From: Planctomycetia bacterium
Lineage (GTDB): Bacteria; Planctomycetota; Planctomycetia; Pirellulales; UBA1268
DNA length: 64,000 nt
NCBI GenBank assembly: GCA_026401035.1
Contig: JAPLNR010000070.1
Location: 16,644-80,643, forward strand
Reading direction: 5' to 3'
In this document: positions 33,478 to 41,317 of the stretch, in pieces
Numbering within the stretch: position 1 is the first letter of the stretch
Layout of the letters: each line of letters opens with the position of its first letter
The notes under the pieces: model-generated
The model's input: only the letters and a program-made list of their open reading frames with translations
Databases searched by the model: none
What the model was told of the DNA's origin: nothing
Translations under genes and position numbers: made by a program

Positions 33478-35076
33478 ATGCACGACGCCCATTCCGCACC
33501 AGCCGTTGATTCCACGAAACGCACGCTCCTGGGGATCGCGCTGGCCGTCGCGGCCTACGCCGCCGCGGCCGCCGCCGGCTGGCCTCAACATGGTCGTGAT
33601 TTGATCGTCGAGGCACAAGCGGCCCACGGCTCGGCAGCGCATGCCGATGCGGATCACGCCCCCACCGAGCACGCCACGACGGAGCAGCCGCACGGCGGTG
33701 GCCATGCCGGCACGGCCCCGCCGCCGCTGACGGTGCTGCCTTTCGTGCTGCTTCTGGCGGCGATCGCGATCCTGCCGCTCACGGCGCGGCTCTCCCACTG
33801 GTGGGAGCACAACTCGAGCAAGCTGCTCGTGGCCGGCCTGCTCGCGCTGATCACGCTCTTCTATTACACGCTTTTCCACCGCGACCCGGTCGATCTCCAT
33901 TTCCCGACACACGCGACCGTCGCTCCGGCGGTCGCGGGCCCCTCGTGGGGCGTGGCCGGGGCCGTGCTGGCCAACGCGATGCTGGCGGAGTATGTGCCGT
34001 TCATCGCCCTGCTGTTTGCGCTCTACGTCATCACCGGCGGCGTGCGGATCGAGGGAGATCTCGTGGCCACGCCAAACGTCAACACGGCATTCCTGGCCAT
34101 CGGCACGCTGGCCGCGAGCTTCATCGGCACGACGGGCGCCGCCATGCTGCTCATCCGGCCGGTGCTCGAGACCAACAAGGAGCGCCGCAACGTCGTGCAT
34201 ACGATCGTGTTCTTCATTTTCCTGGTCTGCAATTGCGGGGGCTGCCTGCTGCCGATCGGCGACCCGCCACTCTTCCTCGGCTACCTGGAGGGCGTCGATT
34301 TTCTCTGGACGATGTCCCTCTGGCAGCCGTGGCTCTTCACCAACGCCATGGTGCTGGCCATTTACTGGGCGTGGGACACGTTCCTGGCCTACCCGCGGGA
34401 GCGGCCGGGCGACATCGTCCGCGATGAGCGGCAGACCACACGGCTGCGGATCAGCGGCCTCTGGCCAAACGCCCTGCTGATGGCCGGCGTGATCGCCGCC
34501 GTCGCCCTGCTCGACCCGGCGAAGGCCCTGCCCGGCACCACCTGGCATCCGTGGGTCTTCCTCCGCGAGACGATGCTCCTCCTGCTCGTCGGAGCATCGC
34601 TCCTCTTCGGCTCGCGGGCCATCCGCGAAAACAACGGCTTCACCTACGGTGCGATCCTCGAGGTGGCCGCGCTCTTTCTCGGCATCTTCATCTGCATGCA
34701 GCCGGCCCTCGCCCTCCTGAACGAGCGCGGGGCGAGCCTGGGCATCGACTCGCCGCGGGCGTTTTTCTGGGCGACGGGGTCGCTCTCGAGCGTACTCGAC
34801 AACGCGCCCACCTACCTCGTCTTTTTCAAGACCGCCCAAACGCTCCCTGCCGACGGAGCCACGATGGCGGGCGTTGACGTGGGTCGACTGGCCGGCGTGA
34901 GCCTCGGCGCCGTATTCTTGGGGGCGATGACCTACATCGGCAACGGGCCGAACTTCATGGTGAAGGCCATCGCCGAGCAATCCGGCGTGAAGATGCCGAG
35001 CTTCTTCGGCTACGTGCTCTACAGCCTCGGCGTGCTGCTGCCGGTGTTCGCCGCGATGTCCCTCCTGTTTCTCTAG
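33478..35076 (+). CDS. sodium:proton antiporter, NhaD/ArsB-like superfamily
   Basis: Polytopic inner-membrane protein of 532 residues with about 12 helices. After an N-terminal helix comes a His-rich periplasmic or loop segment (AAHADADHAPTEHATTEQPHGGGHAG, about 50-75) that could bind metal or sense pH. The core has GVAGAVLANAMLAEYVPFIALLF, STNVNTAFL-like PNVNTAFLAIGTLAASFIGTTGAAMLLIRP, CNCGGCLLPIGDPPLFLGYL and SLSSVLDNAPTYLVFF, the two-fold helix-break pattern of the ion transporter superfamily, with Asp and Asn in the second break. Start: ATG 33478 with AAGGAT upstream; the open frame to 33292 is not used. RNase D follows after two bases. Ion specificity is inferred. Confidence 0.8.
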   Translation: MHDAHSAPAVDSTKRTLLGIALAVAAYAAAAAAGWPQHGRDLIVEAQAAHGSAAHADADHAPTEHATTEQPHGGGHAGTAPPPLTVLPFVLLLAAIAILPLTARLSHWWEHNSSKLLVAGLLALITLFYYTLFHRDPVDLHFPTHATVAPAVAGPSWGVAGAVLANAMLAEYVPFIALLFALYVITGGVRIEGDLVATPNVNTAFLAIGTLAASFIGTTGAAMLLIRPVLETNKERRNVVHTIVFFIFLVCNCGGCLLPIGDPPLFLGYLEGVDFLWTMSLWQPWLFTNAMVLAIYWAWDTFLAYPRERPGDIVRDERQTTRLRISGLWPNALLMAGVIAAVALLDPAKALPGTTWHPWVFLRETMLLLLVGASLLFGSRAIRENNGFTYGAILEVAALFLGIFICMQPALALLNERGASLGIDSPRAFFWATGSLSSVLDNAPTYLVFFKTAQTLPADGATMAGVDVGRLAGVSLGAVFLGAMTYIGNGPNFMVKAIAEQSGVKMPSFFGYVLYSLGVLLPVFAAMSLLFL

Positions 35077-35078
35077 TT

Positions 35079-36353
35079 GTGCCCGACTCCCCTTTCTGTT
35101 CCCTGACTTCTCTCGCGCCCCCCGACCCGACCCCCCAGGCGATCACCCGCGTGCCCAATCCGCGAACTTCCTCCGGCCCCTACGACCACGTCACCACCGA
35201 TTCGCAACTCGAGCAGCTCGTGCAGCGGCTGGCGGGCCATTCCCACGTCGCCTTCGACACGGAATTCGTCTCCGAGCACACCTACCGCAGCCAGCTCTGC
35301 CTGATCCAGGTCGCGGCCCCCGACACGCTCGCCGTGATCGACACGCTCAAGGTCCGCGAGCTCGAGCCCTTCTGGCGGCTGCTCACGGAGCCCGGCCGCA
35401 CCACGGTGGTTCACGCGGGCCGCGAGGAAATGGGCTTTATCCTGCACGCGATCAAGGCCCGCCCCGCGACGCTCTTCGACGTGCAGGTGGCGGCGGGGCT
35501 CGTCGATCATGACTATCCGGCCGGCTACGCGTCGATCGTCCGCCGCTTCCTCCACCTCCAGACCAACAAGGGGGAAACGCGGACCGACTGGCGGCAGCGG
35601 CCCCTGTCGCCCGCGCAGATGGAATACGCGATCGACGATGTGCGGCATCTCGAGGAACTCTGGCAGCACCTCGAGGGCCGGCTCGATTCCCTCGGCCGCA
35701 AGACGTGGATGCAGGAGGAGATGGCGATGTGGCTGGACGACGTCGAAGAGTCGTTCATCCGCAAGCGCTGGCGACGCATCTCCGGCCTGAGCGGCATGCC
35801 GCGCCGCGAACTCGGCATCGCCCGCGAACTCTGGCACTGGCGCGACTCCGTGGCGGAATCCCGCGACATGCCGCCGAAGCGGGTGCTGCGCGACGATCTG
35901 CTCGTCGAGCTCTGCAAGCGAAAGAGCGCCGACCCGAAGCAGGTCTCCGCGATCCGTGGCATGCAGCGGTCGGACCTGCGGCACATCATCGACGGCATCT
36001 CGGATGCGATTGCCCGCGGCCTGGCCCTCCCGGAAGACGAGCTTCCCGGCGGTGAGCGGCACCGCGCCCCGCCGCCGCAGTTGACCGTGCTCGGACAGTT
36101 TCTGGCCACAGCGCTCGCCGGCGTCTGCCGCAAGGAGCACATCGCCCCGGCCATGGTCGGCACCGCCTCCGACATGCGGGATCTCCTCGCCTTCAAGCTT
36201 GGCTACCACGACGAGGAACGCCCGCCGCTCCTCGCCTCGGGCTGGCGGGCGCAGCTGGTGGGCCCGCTCGTCGACGATCTCCTCTCCGGCCGCGCGGCCC
36301 TCCGCATCGGCGATGTCCGCTCCCACGACCCGCTCGTGATCGAACGGCTGTAA
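35079..36353 (+). CDS. rnd: ribonuclease D-type 3'-5' exoribonuclease
   Basis: Exoribonuclease of the DEDDy family, 424 residues, acting in tRNA 3' maturation and RNA turnover. Exonuclease motif I: Asp60 and Glu62 in AFDTEFVSE. Motif II region: HAGREEMGF, where the usual Asp is Glu117. Motif III: Tyr183 and Asp187 in YAIDDVRHL. KGETRTDWRQRPLSPAQ is also typical. An HRDC-like helical domain follows (about 230-320, ELWHWRDSVAESRDMPPKRVLRDDLLVEL), then a C-terminal part common in longer RNase D proteins. GTG 35079 is used, two bases after the antiporter stop; a GTG at 35151 would remove a Pro-rich 24-residue lead. The encoded tRNA in this window lacks CCA, so 3' trimming and CCA addition are needed here. 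Confidence 0.88.
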   Translation: MPDSPFCSLTSLAPPDPTPQAITRVPNPRTSSGPYDHVTTDSQLEQLVQRLAGHSHVAFDTEFVSEHTYRSQLCLIQVAAPDTLAVIDTLKVRELEPFWRLLTEPGRTTVVHAGREEMGFILHAIKARPATLFDVQVAAGLVDHDYPAGYASIVRRFLHLQTNKGETRTDWRQRPLSPAQMEYAIDDVRHLEELWQHLEGRLDSLGRKTWMQEEMAMWLDDVEESFIRKRWRRISGLSGMPRRELGIARELWHWRDSVAESRDMPPKRVLRDDLLVELCKRKSADPKQVSAIRGMQRSDLRHIIDGISDAIARGLALPEDELPGGERHRAPPPQLTVLGQFLATALAGVCRKEHIAPAMVGTASDMRDLLAFKLGYHDEERPPLLASGWRAQLVGPLVDDLLSGRAALRIGDVRSHDPLVIERL

Positions 36354-36408
36354 TCAGTCACGCGGAGCCAACGTCTGGCTTCACGACCGTTGCCCACCAG
36401 TCTTCACT

Positions 36409-36466
36409 GACAGGCTAAAGCCCGTCCTCCATTCAGCACCTACAACTCCCGATGCTGAGGAGACGG
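36409..36466. repeat. GACAGGCT palindrome plus family E fragment
   Basis: GACAGGCT-AA-AGCCCGTC (36409-36426), one mismatch from a perfect palindrome, is followed by TTCAGCACCTACAACTCCCG and ATGCTGAGGAGACGGTCGG, which copy the left end of the repeat at 10948-11090. The rest of 36354-36590 shows nothing recognisable. Confidence 0.8.
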
Positions 36467-36590
36467 TCGGGGGCACGCGCAGGAGACGCAGACAATTGCG
36501 ACTCACGGACGATTCCCAATCGCCCACGAGCCTCCTGTAGCAATTTCCGCGTCTCCGAGCATGTCACCGCCGACGAACAATGCGGCCGGC

Positions 36591-36750
36591 CAGCTCATGA
36601 CAGCTCATGACAGCTCATGACAGCTCATGTCAGCTCATGTCAGCTCATGTCAGCTCATGTCAGCTCATGTCAGCTCATGTCAGCTCATGTCAGGCCATGT
36701 CAGGCCATGACAGGCCACGACAGGCCACGACAGGCTAAAGCCCGTCCTAC
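36591..36750. repeat. decamer tandem array fused to a REP-like palindrome
   Basis: Ten head-to-tail CAGCTCATG(A/T) units (three ending in A, then seven in T; 36591-36690), followed by CAGGCCATGT, CAGGCCATGA and two CAGGCCACGA units. The array runs directly into GACAGGCT-AA-AGCCCGTCCTAC (36729-36750). The units shift stepwise towards the palindrome sequence. No spacers, so not CRISPR. It lies 84 bp before the methyltransferase start. Confidence 0.95.
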
Positions 36751-36833
36751 TTCCCAGTGTGCTATCGTTGCGCCAAGCGGGATTGCGACGAGCCCGCAAA
36801 GCCCGCGCACTTCGACTGCATTGGAGACCATCG

Positions 36834-37559
36834 ATGTCGATGCGTGACGCCCGCGAAGACTGGAAACGGTTCGACGCCGGGATGATTCCGAGCAAGGATT
36901 CGACGCCTCAGCTCGATCGGTTCCTGGCGACGGTGAAAGAGACCGCCTCGGAAAAGCCGCCGCTCACGCTGCTCGATGTCGGATGCGGCACCGGGCGGCT
37001 CGGCAGACGTCTGTACGACCAGGGATTCTCGGTGCTGGGCGTCGACATCAGCCCGGACGCGGTTCGCGTGGCCCGTGAAAATGCCGTGTCCGCCGACGCC
37101 GCAGGACGCGCGCTGCGGTTCGAGGAGGCCGACTTCGCAGCGGATGGTTCGCCCCGTCTCGATGGCGGCCCGTTCGACATCGTCGTCTGCCAGCTCGTGC
37201 TCTCGATCATCGGCGACGCTCGCAACCGGAGAAATCTCCTGCGGCATGTACGAGACAACCTCCGGCCGGGCGGATGGCTCTTTCTGTCGGCCTCGGGAGT
37301 GTCGGACACGATCAATGCCGGGTACGCCCGGCTGTATGCAGAGGACGTCCACCTCACCGGCGAGCAGCACAGCTATTTCTCGCGAGATGAACGGGGGGAG
37401 ATCCTCTACATGACCCACCACTTCACGGAGAATGAGCTCGTGAGCCTGCTCGAGGCGGCGGGTTTCGGTCAGATCGGCGTGACGACCGAACGGGAGGCGA
37501 GCAGCAGACGGCCGAACGAAGCGGCGCACTTCCTCTACGCGACGTGCCACCCGGCATGA
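36834..37559 (+). CDS. class I SAM-dependent methyltransferase
   Basis: Protein of 241 residues with a Rossmann-type methyltransferase fold. SAM-binding motif I is LLDVGCGTGRLGRRL, followed by the acidic end of strand 2 in VLGVDISPDAVRVA, then FEEADFAADG, PFDIVVCQLVLSIIGD and a post-motif region LRPGGWLFLSASG. The C-terminal half has HSYFSRDERGEILYMTHHFTENEL. The overall pattern resembles small-molecule (for example UbiE/COQ5-like or Mg-protoporphyrin-like) methyltransferases, but the substrate is unknown. Start: ATG 36834 has GGAG eight bases before; the longer frame from 36759 is Arg-rich. It stands alone downstream of the decamer array, which probably lies in its promoter or leader. Confidence 0.8.
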   Translation: MSMRDAREDWKRFDAGMIPSKDSTPQLDRFLATVKETASEKPPLTLLDVGCGTGRLGRRLYDQGFSVLGVDISPDAVRVARENAVSADAAGRALRFEEADFAADGSPRLDGGPFDIVVCQLVLSIIGDARNRRNLLRHVRDNLRPGGWLFLSASGVSDTINAGYARLYAEDVHLTGEQHSYFSRDERGEILYMTHHFTENELVSLLEAAGFGQIGVTTEREASSRRPNEAAHFLYATCHPA

Positions 37560-37575
37560 TCGCCGGCGAACGACG

Positions 37576-37974
37576 TCACTTACGCCGCGGCCCTTGCCTG
37601 ACGAGTTCGACGCAGTCGCCATAGCCCACCAGCAGGGAATCGTTCGTGAGCAAAAGCAGTGGCTCCGTTTTTGCCTGGGCAACGAGCATGCGATCGAAGG
37701 GATCGTTGTGCACCGCCGGCAATCTGGCCACGGCCGCCGCATGCTCTCCCGTGATGGGCAGCAGGCTGAACCCTGCAGGCTCGATTTCGGCCAGGAGCTC
37801 CGCCGGGTCTGCTCGCAACTTCCCGAGCGCCGCCTTGATGCTCACCTCCCAGATGGAGGCGGCGCTGACGAAGACCTCGGAATCCGCGATCCGCTTCCTT
37901 GCTCCGGGCGGCAGTTTCTTCGGTTCGCCGACCGCCCAGAGCAGGAGGTGTGTGTCGAGGAGTAGCCTGCTCAT
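37576..37974 (-). CDS. PIN-domain toxin, VapC family
   Basis: PIN-domain ribonuclease of 132 residues, the toxin of a type II toxin-antitoxin pair. The acidic metal-binding residues are in place: Asp7 (LLLDTHLLLW), Glu43 (ASIWEVSIK), Asp94 (VHNDPFDRMLVAQA) and Asp112 (LLTNDSLL). VapC-like toxins cut tRNA or rRNA until neutralised. The gene starts inside the antitoxin stop (ATGA, 37971-37974), so the two are translated together, antitoxin first. It converges with the methyltransferase gene, leaving 16 bp. Confidence 0.9.
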   Translation of the reverse strand: MSRLLLDTHLLLWAVGEPKKLPPGARKRIADSEVFVSAASIWEVSIKAALGKLRADPAELLAEIEPAGFSLLPITGEHAAAVARLPAVHNDPFDRMLVAQAKTEPLLLLTNDSLLVGYGDCVELVRQGPRRK

Positions 37975-38213
37975 GGCCGCCCCTCGAAGGCGGCGACCAC
38001 GCCGGCATCCAGCGGAGCATTGAAATCGTCCGGCACCTTGATCCGTCCCTTGAGCCCTCCGAACTTCTTGGGCTTCGGCCTCGACTCGAGGGGCACGAGT
38101 TTCGCCACCCTGCGGCCCGCCTTGGCGATGATCACTTCCCGGCCGGCCGCCGCCTGATCGACGATTTTCGACAAGTGGGTCTTGGCTTCATGAATATTGA
38201 CGACCGTCGCCAT
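37971..38213 (-). CDS. Phd/YefM-family antitoxin
   Basis: Antitoxin of 80 residues. The N-terminal DNA-binding and dimerisation part is typical (VVNIHEAKTHLSKIVDQAAAGREVIIAKAGRRVAKLVPL). The C-terminal tail (RPKPKKFGGLKGRIKVPDDFNAPLD) should wrap the PIN toxin. Such antitoxins repress their own promoter alone or with the toxin, and a perfect 15-bp palindrome 46 bp upstream (38259-38273) is a good candidate operator. Confidence 0.9.
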   Translation of the reverse strand: MATVVNIHEAKTHLSKIVDQAAAGREVIIAKAGRRVAKLVPLESRPKPKKFGGLKGRIKVPDDFNAPLDAGVVAAFEGRP

Positions 38214-38258
38214 GGCTGGAGAACACTCCGGAATGAGCAGGGGCGGACACGCACTGGA

Positions 38259-38273
38259 CTAGACTAAGTCTAG
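38259..38273. promoter_or_regulatory. operator-like palindrome of the toxin-antitoxin operon
   Basis: CTAGACT-A-AGTCTAG, perfect 7-bp arms around one base, AT-richer than its surroundings, 46 bp upstream of the antitoxin ATG on the minus strand. Position and symmetry fit autoregulation by the Phd-like antitoxin. Confidence 0.6.
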
Positions 38274-38431
38274 TTGCACACCGAACGGACTGCCAAGACG
38301 GGCCGGGCAGGCGCCTGAGTACCGGTGCAGGACGACGGGCACATCGTGCCGGTCGCTCCCGGCCGCAATCGCCGTCACCACGAGCCTGACAAATCCGTAT
38401 ACTGCTCCTCCCCCGTCCGGAGGAAGGATCC

Positions 38432-41317
38432 TTGGCCGCTGCATTGCCCCCCGCTGTCTGCACGCTGCACCGTCTCGATGGGTCGCGGGGCGTGCTGGCC
38501 ATGGCGGCGGAGTGGCTGCTCGCCAATGCAGCCCCTGCCGGCACCGCGAATCTCGCCGACGTGACGGTCGTTGTGCCGGGGCGACGGGCCGGCCATCGGC
38601 TGCTCGAGATCCTGCTGGATCGTGCCGCCGACCGAACACTCGATCTCGTGCCGCCGGAAACCGTGACGCTCGGACAACTGCCGGAGGTGCTCTACCATCC
38701 GGCTCGGCCGCTCGCCGACGACACCGTCGAAACCCTGGCCTGGGTGGCAGCCATCGCCGGCGCCAGTGCGGCCGACCGCGAGCGGGTGGCGCCCGGTGTC
38801 GGTGCCGCGCAGGGCAGGATCGTCGACGTGGCCCGCTCCCTCGCGTCGGCCCATCGTGAACTCGCGTCGATCGGCCTCGGCTTTGGCGAGTTTGCGGAGA
38901 AGGCCGACGAATTGCTGCCCGGCTTCGGCGACCACGCCCGCTGGGATGCCCTGGCCCGCATCGAACGGGCCTACCTCGACCGAATCGACGACGAGGGGCT
39001 CTGGGATCGCCAGACCGCCCGCCGCGAGGCGATCAAGCGGCATGAGGTGACGCATGCAAAACGCATCGTGCTGCTCGCCACCGTCGACGTCGATCCGCTG
39101 CAGCGGCAGATGCTCGAACAGACGCCCGGCAGGATCGATGCGCTCGTCGCCGCGCCGCCGCAGATGACCGACGAGGAGTTTGCCCAGGGCTTCGATGCCT
39201 TCGGCTGCATCGTGCCGGAAGCCTGGGCCACCCGGCCGATTCCCGTGCCGCTCGACTCGATCCGGCTCGTCGACGACGCCGATGCCCAGGCCGACGCGAT
39301 CGTGGATTGGCTGCGGGACCGCGGCGGCCGGCTGGCCGCCGATGAGATCACGATCGCCGTTCCCGACGACAAGGCGGCCCCGGCCATCGAACAGAAACTC
39401 TCCGCCGCCGGCACGACGGGCCGCTATGGCGCCGGCCGCATGGTCAAGCGATCGACGCCCTGGCAACTGCTCTCGGCCGTCTTCGAGTGGCTGTCCCAGG
39501 GCGATTTCGCCGCGCTGGCCCGGCTCGTGCGGTCGCCCGCCGTCGTCAGGCTCATTGCCAGCCGCACGCAGATCCCGCTGCCTGCGGCCCTCGCCGACGA
39601 GATCGCCTCCCGGCATCTTCCGCTGACGATCGACCGCCAACATCTTGCCCGGGCGGCCGAGCGGCCCGAGCACCAGGAGGCCAACGCCAGGTTTCTGGAA
39701 ATGCTCGCCGCCCTCGACGCCTGGCTCGAACCGCTCCGAGCCGCCGGCGCGGCGCTCGATGCTCCGGCCAAAAAAACCCGGGCTCGGAAGACCGTCAGCC
39801 ACGCTCTCGCCCCCCGCTGGACCGATGCGGTGCGCGGGATCGTCGCCGCCACGCTCGACGGCGTGGTGATCGATCGCGATGCGGCCGACGACCGCGTGGT
39901 GGCCCGGTCGCTCCGGTCGCTGGGAGAACTCCTCTCGTCGCTGGCGGTCATTCCCGACTCGCTGGCCCGCGCCGCCGGTGCCGAGGGGCTCGCGCGGCTG
40001 CTGCTGTCCAACTGGGGAACGGAACTCGTGCCGCCGGTGCCGGATCCCGCCGCGATCGACATCGTCGGCTGGCTCGAGGTGGCGCTCGACGATGCCCCGG
40101 CGCTGGTGATCACGACGGCCGTCGAGGGCGCGCTCCCCACCGCCGCAGCGCGGGATCCGCTCCTCCCCGAGCCGTTGCGACGGGCGCTGGCGCTCGAGGA
40201 TGCGGGGCGGGTCGCGGCCCGCGACGCCTGGATATTGTCGCTGGCCGCCTGTTGCCGTGACGACCTGCTCGTAATCGTACCGCGAATGAAGCCCGATGGA
40301 TCGCCGGCCGTGCCGAGCCGGCTGCTTCTGCGCCGCGATCCCGACGAACTCGTGCGGGCGGCACGCGCCTTCTTTGCCACACCCGAACCAGCCACCGCGG
40401 CCGCCACGGCACCGGCGGTCTCATCGCGACTCGTCGTGCCGGAGCCGCCGGCCGGGGTCGCCGGCGTGACTTCCATGCGGGTGACCGAGTTCAGGGATTA
40501 TCTCGCCTGCCCCTACCGCTACTGGCTGCGGCACCGGCTCAGGCTCGCGGCGGTCACCGACGGCGCCCTCGAACTGGGGCCCGCCGACTTCGGGACGCTG
40601 ATCCACGAATGCCTCGACCGGTTTGCCAAACGCGAGGAGCTCACCCGCTGCACCGACGGCGACACGCTGGCCGCGGAGTTGTCAGGCATCCTCGATATCT
40701 TCGTGCGGTTTCGCTACGGCCCGGGGGCCGCGCCGGCCGTGGCGGTGCAGACGGAACTGGCCCGCCGGCGGCTCGTGATCTTCGCCCACGCACAGGCCCG
40801 CCGGGCGGCCGCGGGCTGGACGATCCACCTCACCGAGCACCACGTCAAAAACGCCACCCTCGACGTCGACGGCATGCCGGTCAGCCTCGCCGCCCGGATC
40901 GATCGCATCGACCACCATCCGGAGAGCGGCCGCTGGCAGGTGCTCGACTACAAAACCTCCGCGCGGGGCCGTCTGCCGGCACAGAGCCACCGCAGTCGCG
41001 ACCGTTGGACCGATCTGCAGTTGCCGCTCTATCGCCACCTGCTTTCCGAGGTGCCCGGCATCGGCGACCACGCCCTCGTCGACGTCGGCTACTTCAACGT
41101 GCCGGCCCGCGTGGAGGAGATCGGCATCCGGATCGCCGACTGGACCGCGGACGATTACGCCGGCGCCGACGAGGCGGCGCGGCATGTCGTGCGGCAGGTG
41201 CGGGCCGGCATCTTCTGGCCGCCCAACAACGAGGCGGCGCGGTCATTCCCCGAGTTTGATGCCATTTGCCAGACCCATGCGATCCTCGAGGACGACGGCG
41301 GGGAGGAGGAGTCGTGA
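38432..41317 (+). CDS. addB: AddB-like helicase/nuclease subunit
   Basis: Protein of 961 residues. The N-terminal and middle parts resemble an inactive UvrD-like helicase (VTVVVPGRRAGHRLLEILL near 44-62, ETVTLGQLPEVLY), and the C-terminal quarter is a PD-(D/E)xK nuclease: MRVTEFRDYLACPYRYWLRHRL, FGTLIHECLDRFAKREE and the catalytic WQVLDYKTSARG, then DLQLPLYRHLL. With AddA it processes double-strand breaks for recombination and degrades foreign linear DNA. Start: TTG at 38432 preceded by a very strong GGAGGAAGG; a -10-like TATACT is at 38398. Its TGA overlaps the GTG of addA (41314-41317). A four-Cys iron-sulfur cluster as in Bacillus AddB is not obvious. Confidence 0.82.
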   Translation: MAAALPPAVCTLHRLDGSRGVLAMAAEWLLANAAPAGTANLADVTVVVPGRRAGHRLLEILLDRAADRTLDLVPPETVTLGQLPEVLYHPARPLADDTVETLAWVAAIAGASAADRERVAPGVGAAQGRIVDVARSLASAHRELASIGLGFGEFAEKADELLPGFGDHARWDALARIERAYLDRIDDEGLWDRQTARREAIKRHEVTHAKRIVLLATVDVDPLQRQMLEQTPGRIDALVAAPPQMTDEEFAQGFDAFGCIVPEAWATRPIPVPLDSIRLVDDADAQADAIVDWLRDRGGRLAADEITIAVPDDKAAPAIEQKLSAAGTTGRYGAGRMVKRSTPWQLLSAVFEWLSQGDFAALARLVRSPAVVRLIASRTQIPLPAALADEIASRHLPLTIDRQHLARAAERPEHQEANARFLEMLAALDAWLEPLRAAGAALDAPAKKTRARKTVSHALAPRWTDAVRGIVAATLDGVVIDRDAADDRVVARSLRSLGELLSSLAVIPDSLARAAGAEGLARLLLSNWGTELVPPVPDPAAIDIVGWLEVALDDAPALVITTAVEGALPTAAARDPLLPEPLRRALALEDAGRVAARDAWILSLAACCRDDLLVIVPRMKPDGSPAVPSRLLLRRDPDELVRAARAFFATPEPATAAATAPAVSSRLVVPEPPAGVAGVTSMRVTEFRDYLACPYRYWLRHRLRLAAVTDGALELGPADFGTLIHECLDRFAKREELTRCTDGDTLAAELSGILDIFVRFRYGPGAAPAVAVQTELARRRLVIFAHAQARRAAAGWTIHLTEHHVKNATLDVDGMPVSLAARIDRIDHHPESGRWQVLDYKTSARGRLPAQSHRSRDRWTDLQLPLYRHLLSEVPGIGDHALVDVGYFNVPARVEEIGIRIADWTADDYAGADEAARHVVRQVRAGIFWPPNNEAARSFPEFDAICQTHAILEDDGGEEES

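Noticed and set aside
33427..34980. Open frame of 517 codons opposite the antiporter
   Set aside because: Antisense to a well supported membrane protein; composition rich in Arg/Glu/His as expected of such mirrors.
36591..36730. CRISPR array
   Set aside because: The decamers are contiguous without spacers and no cas genes are present.
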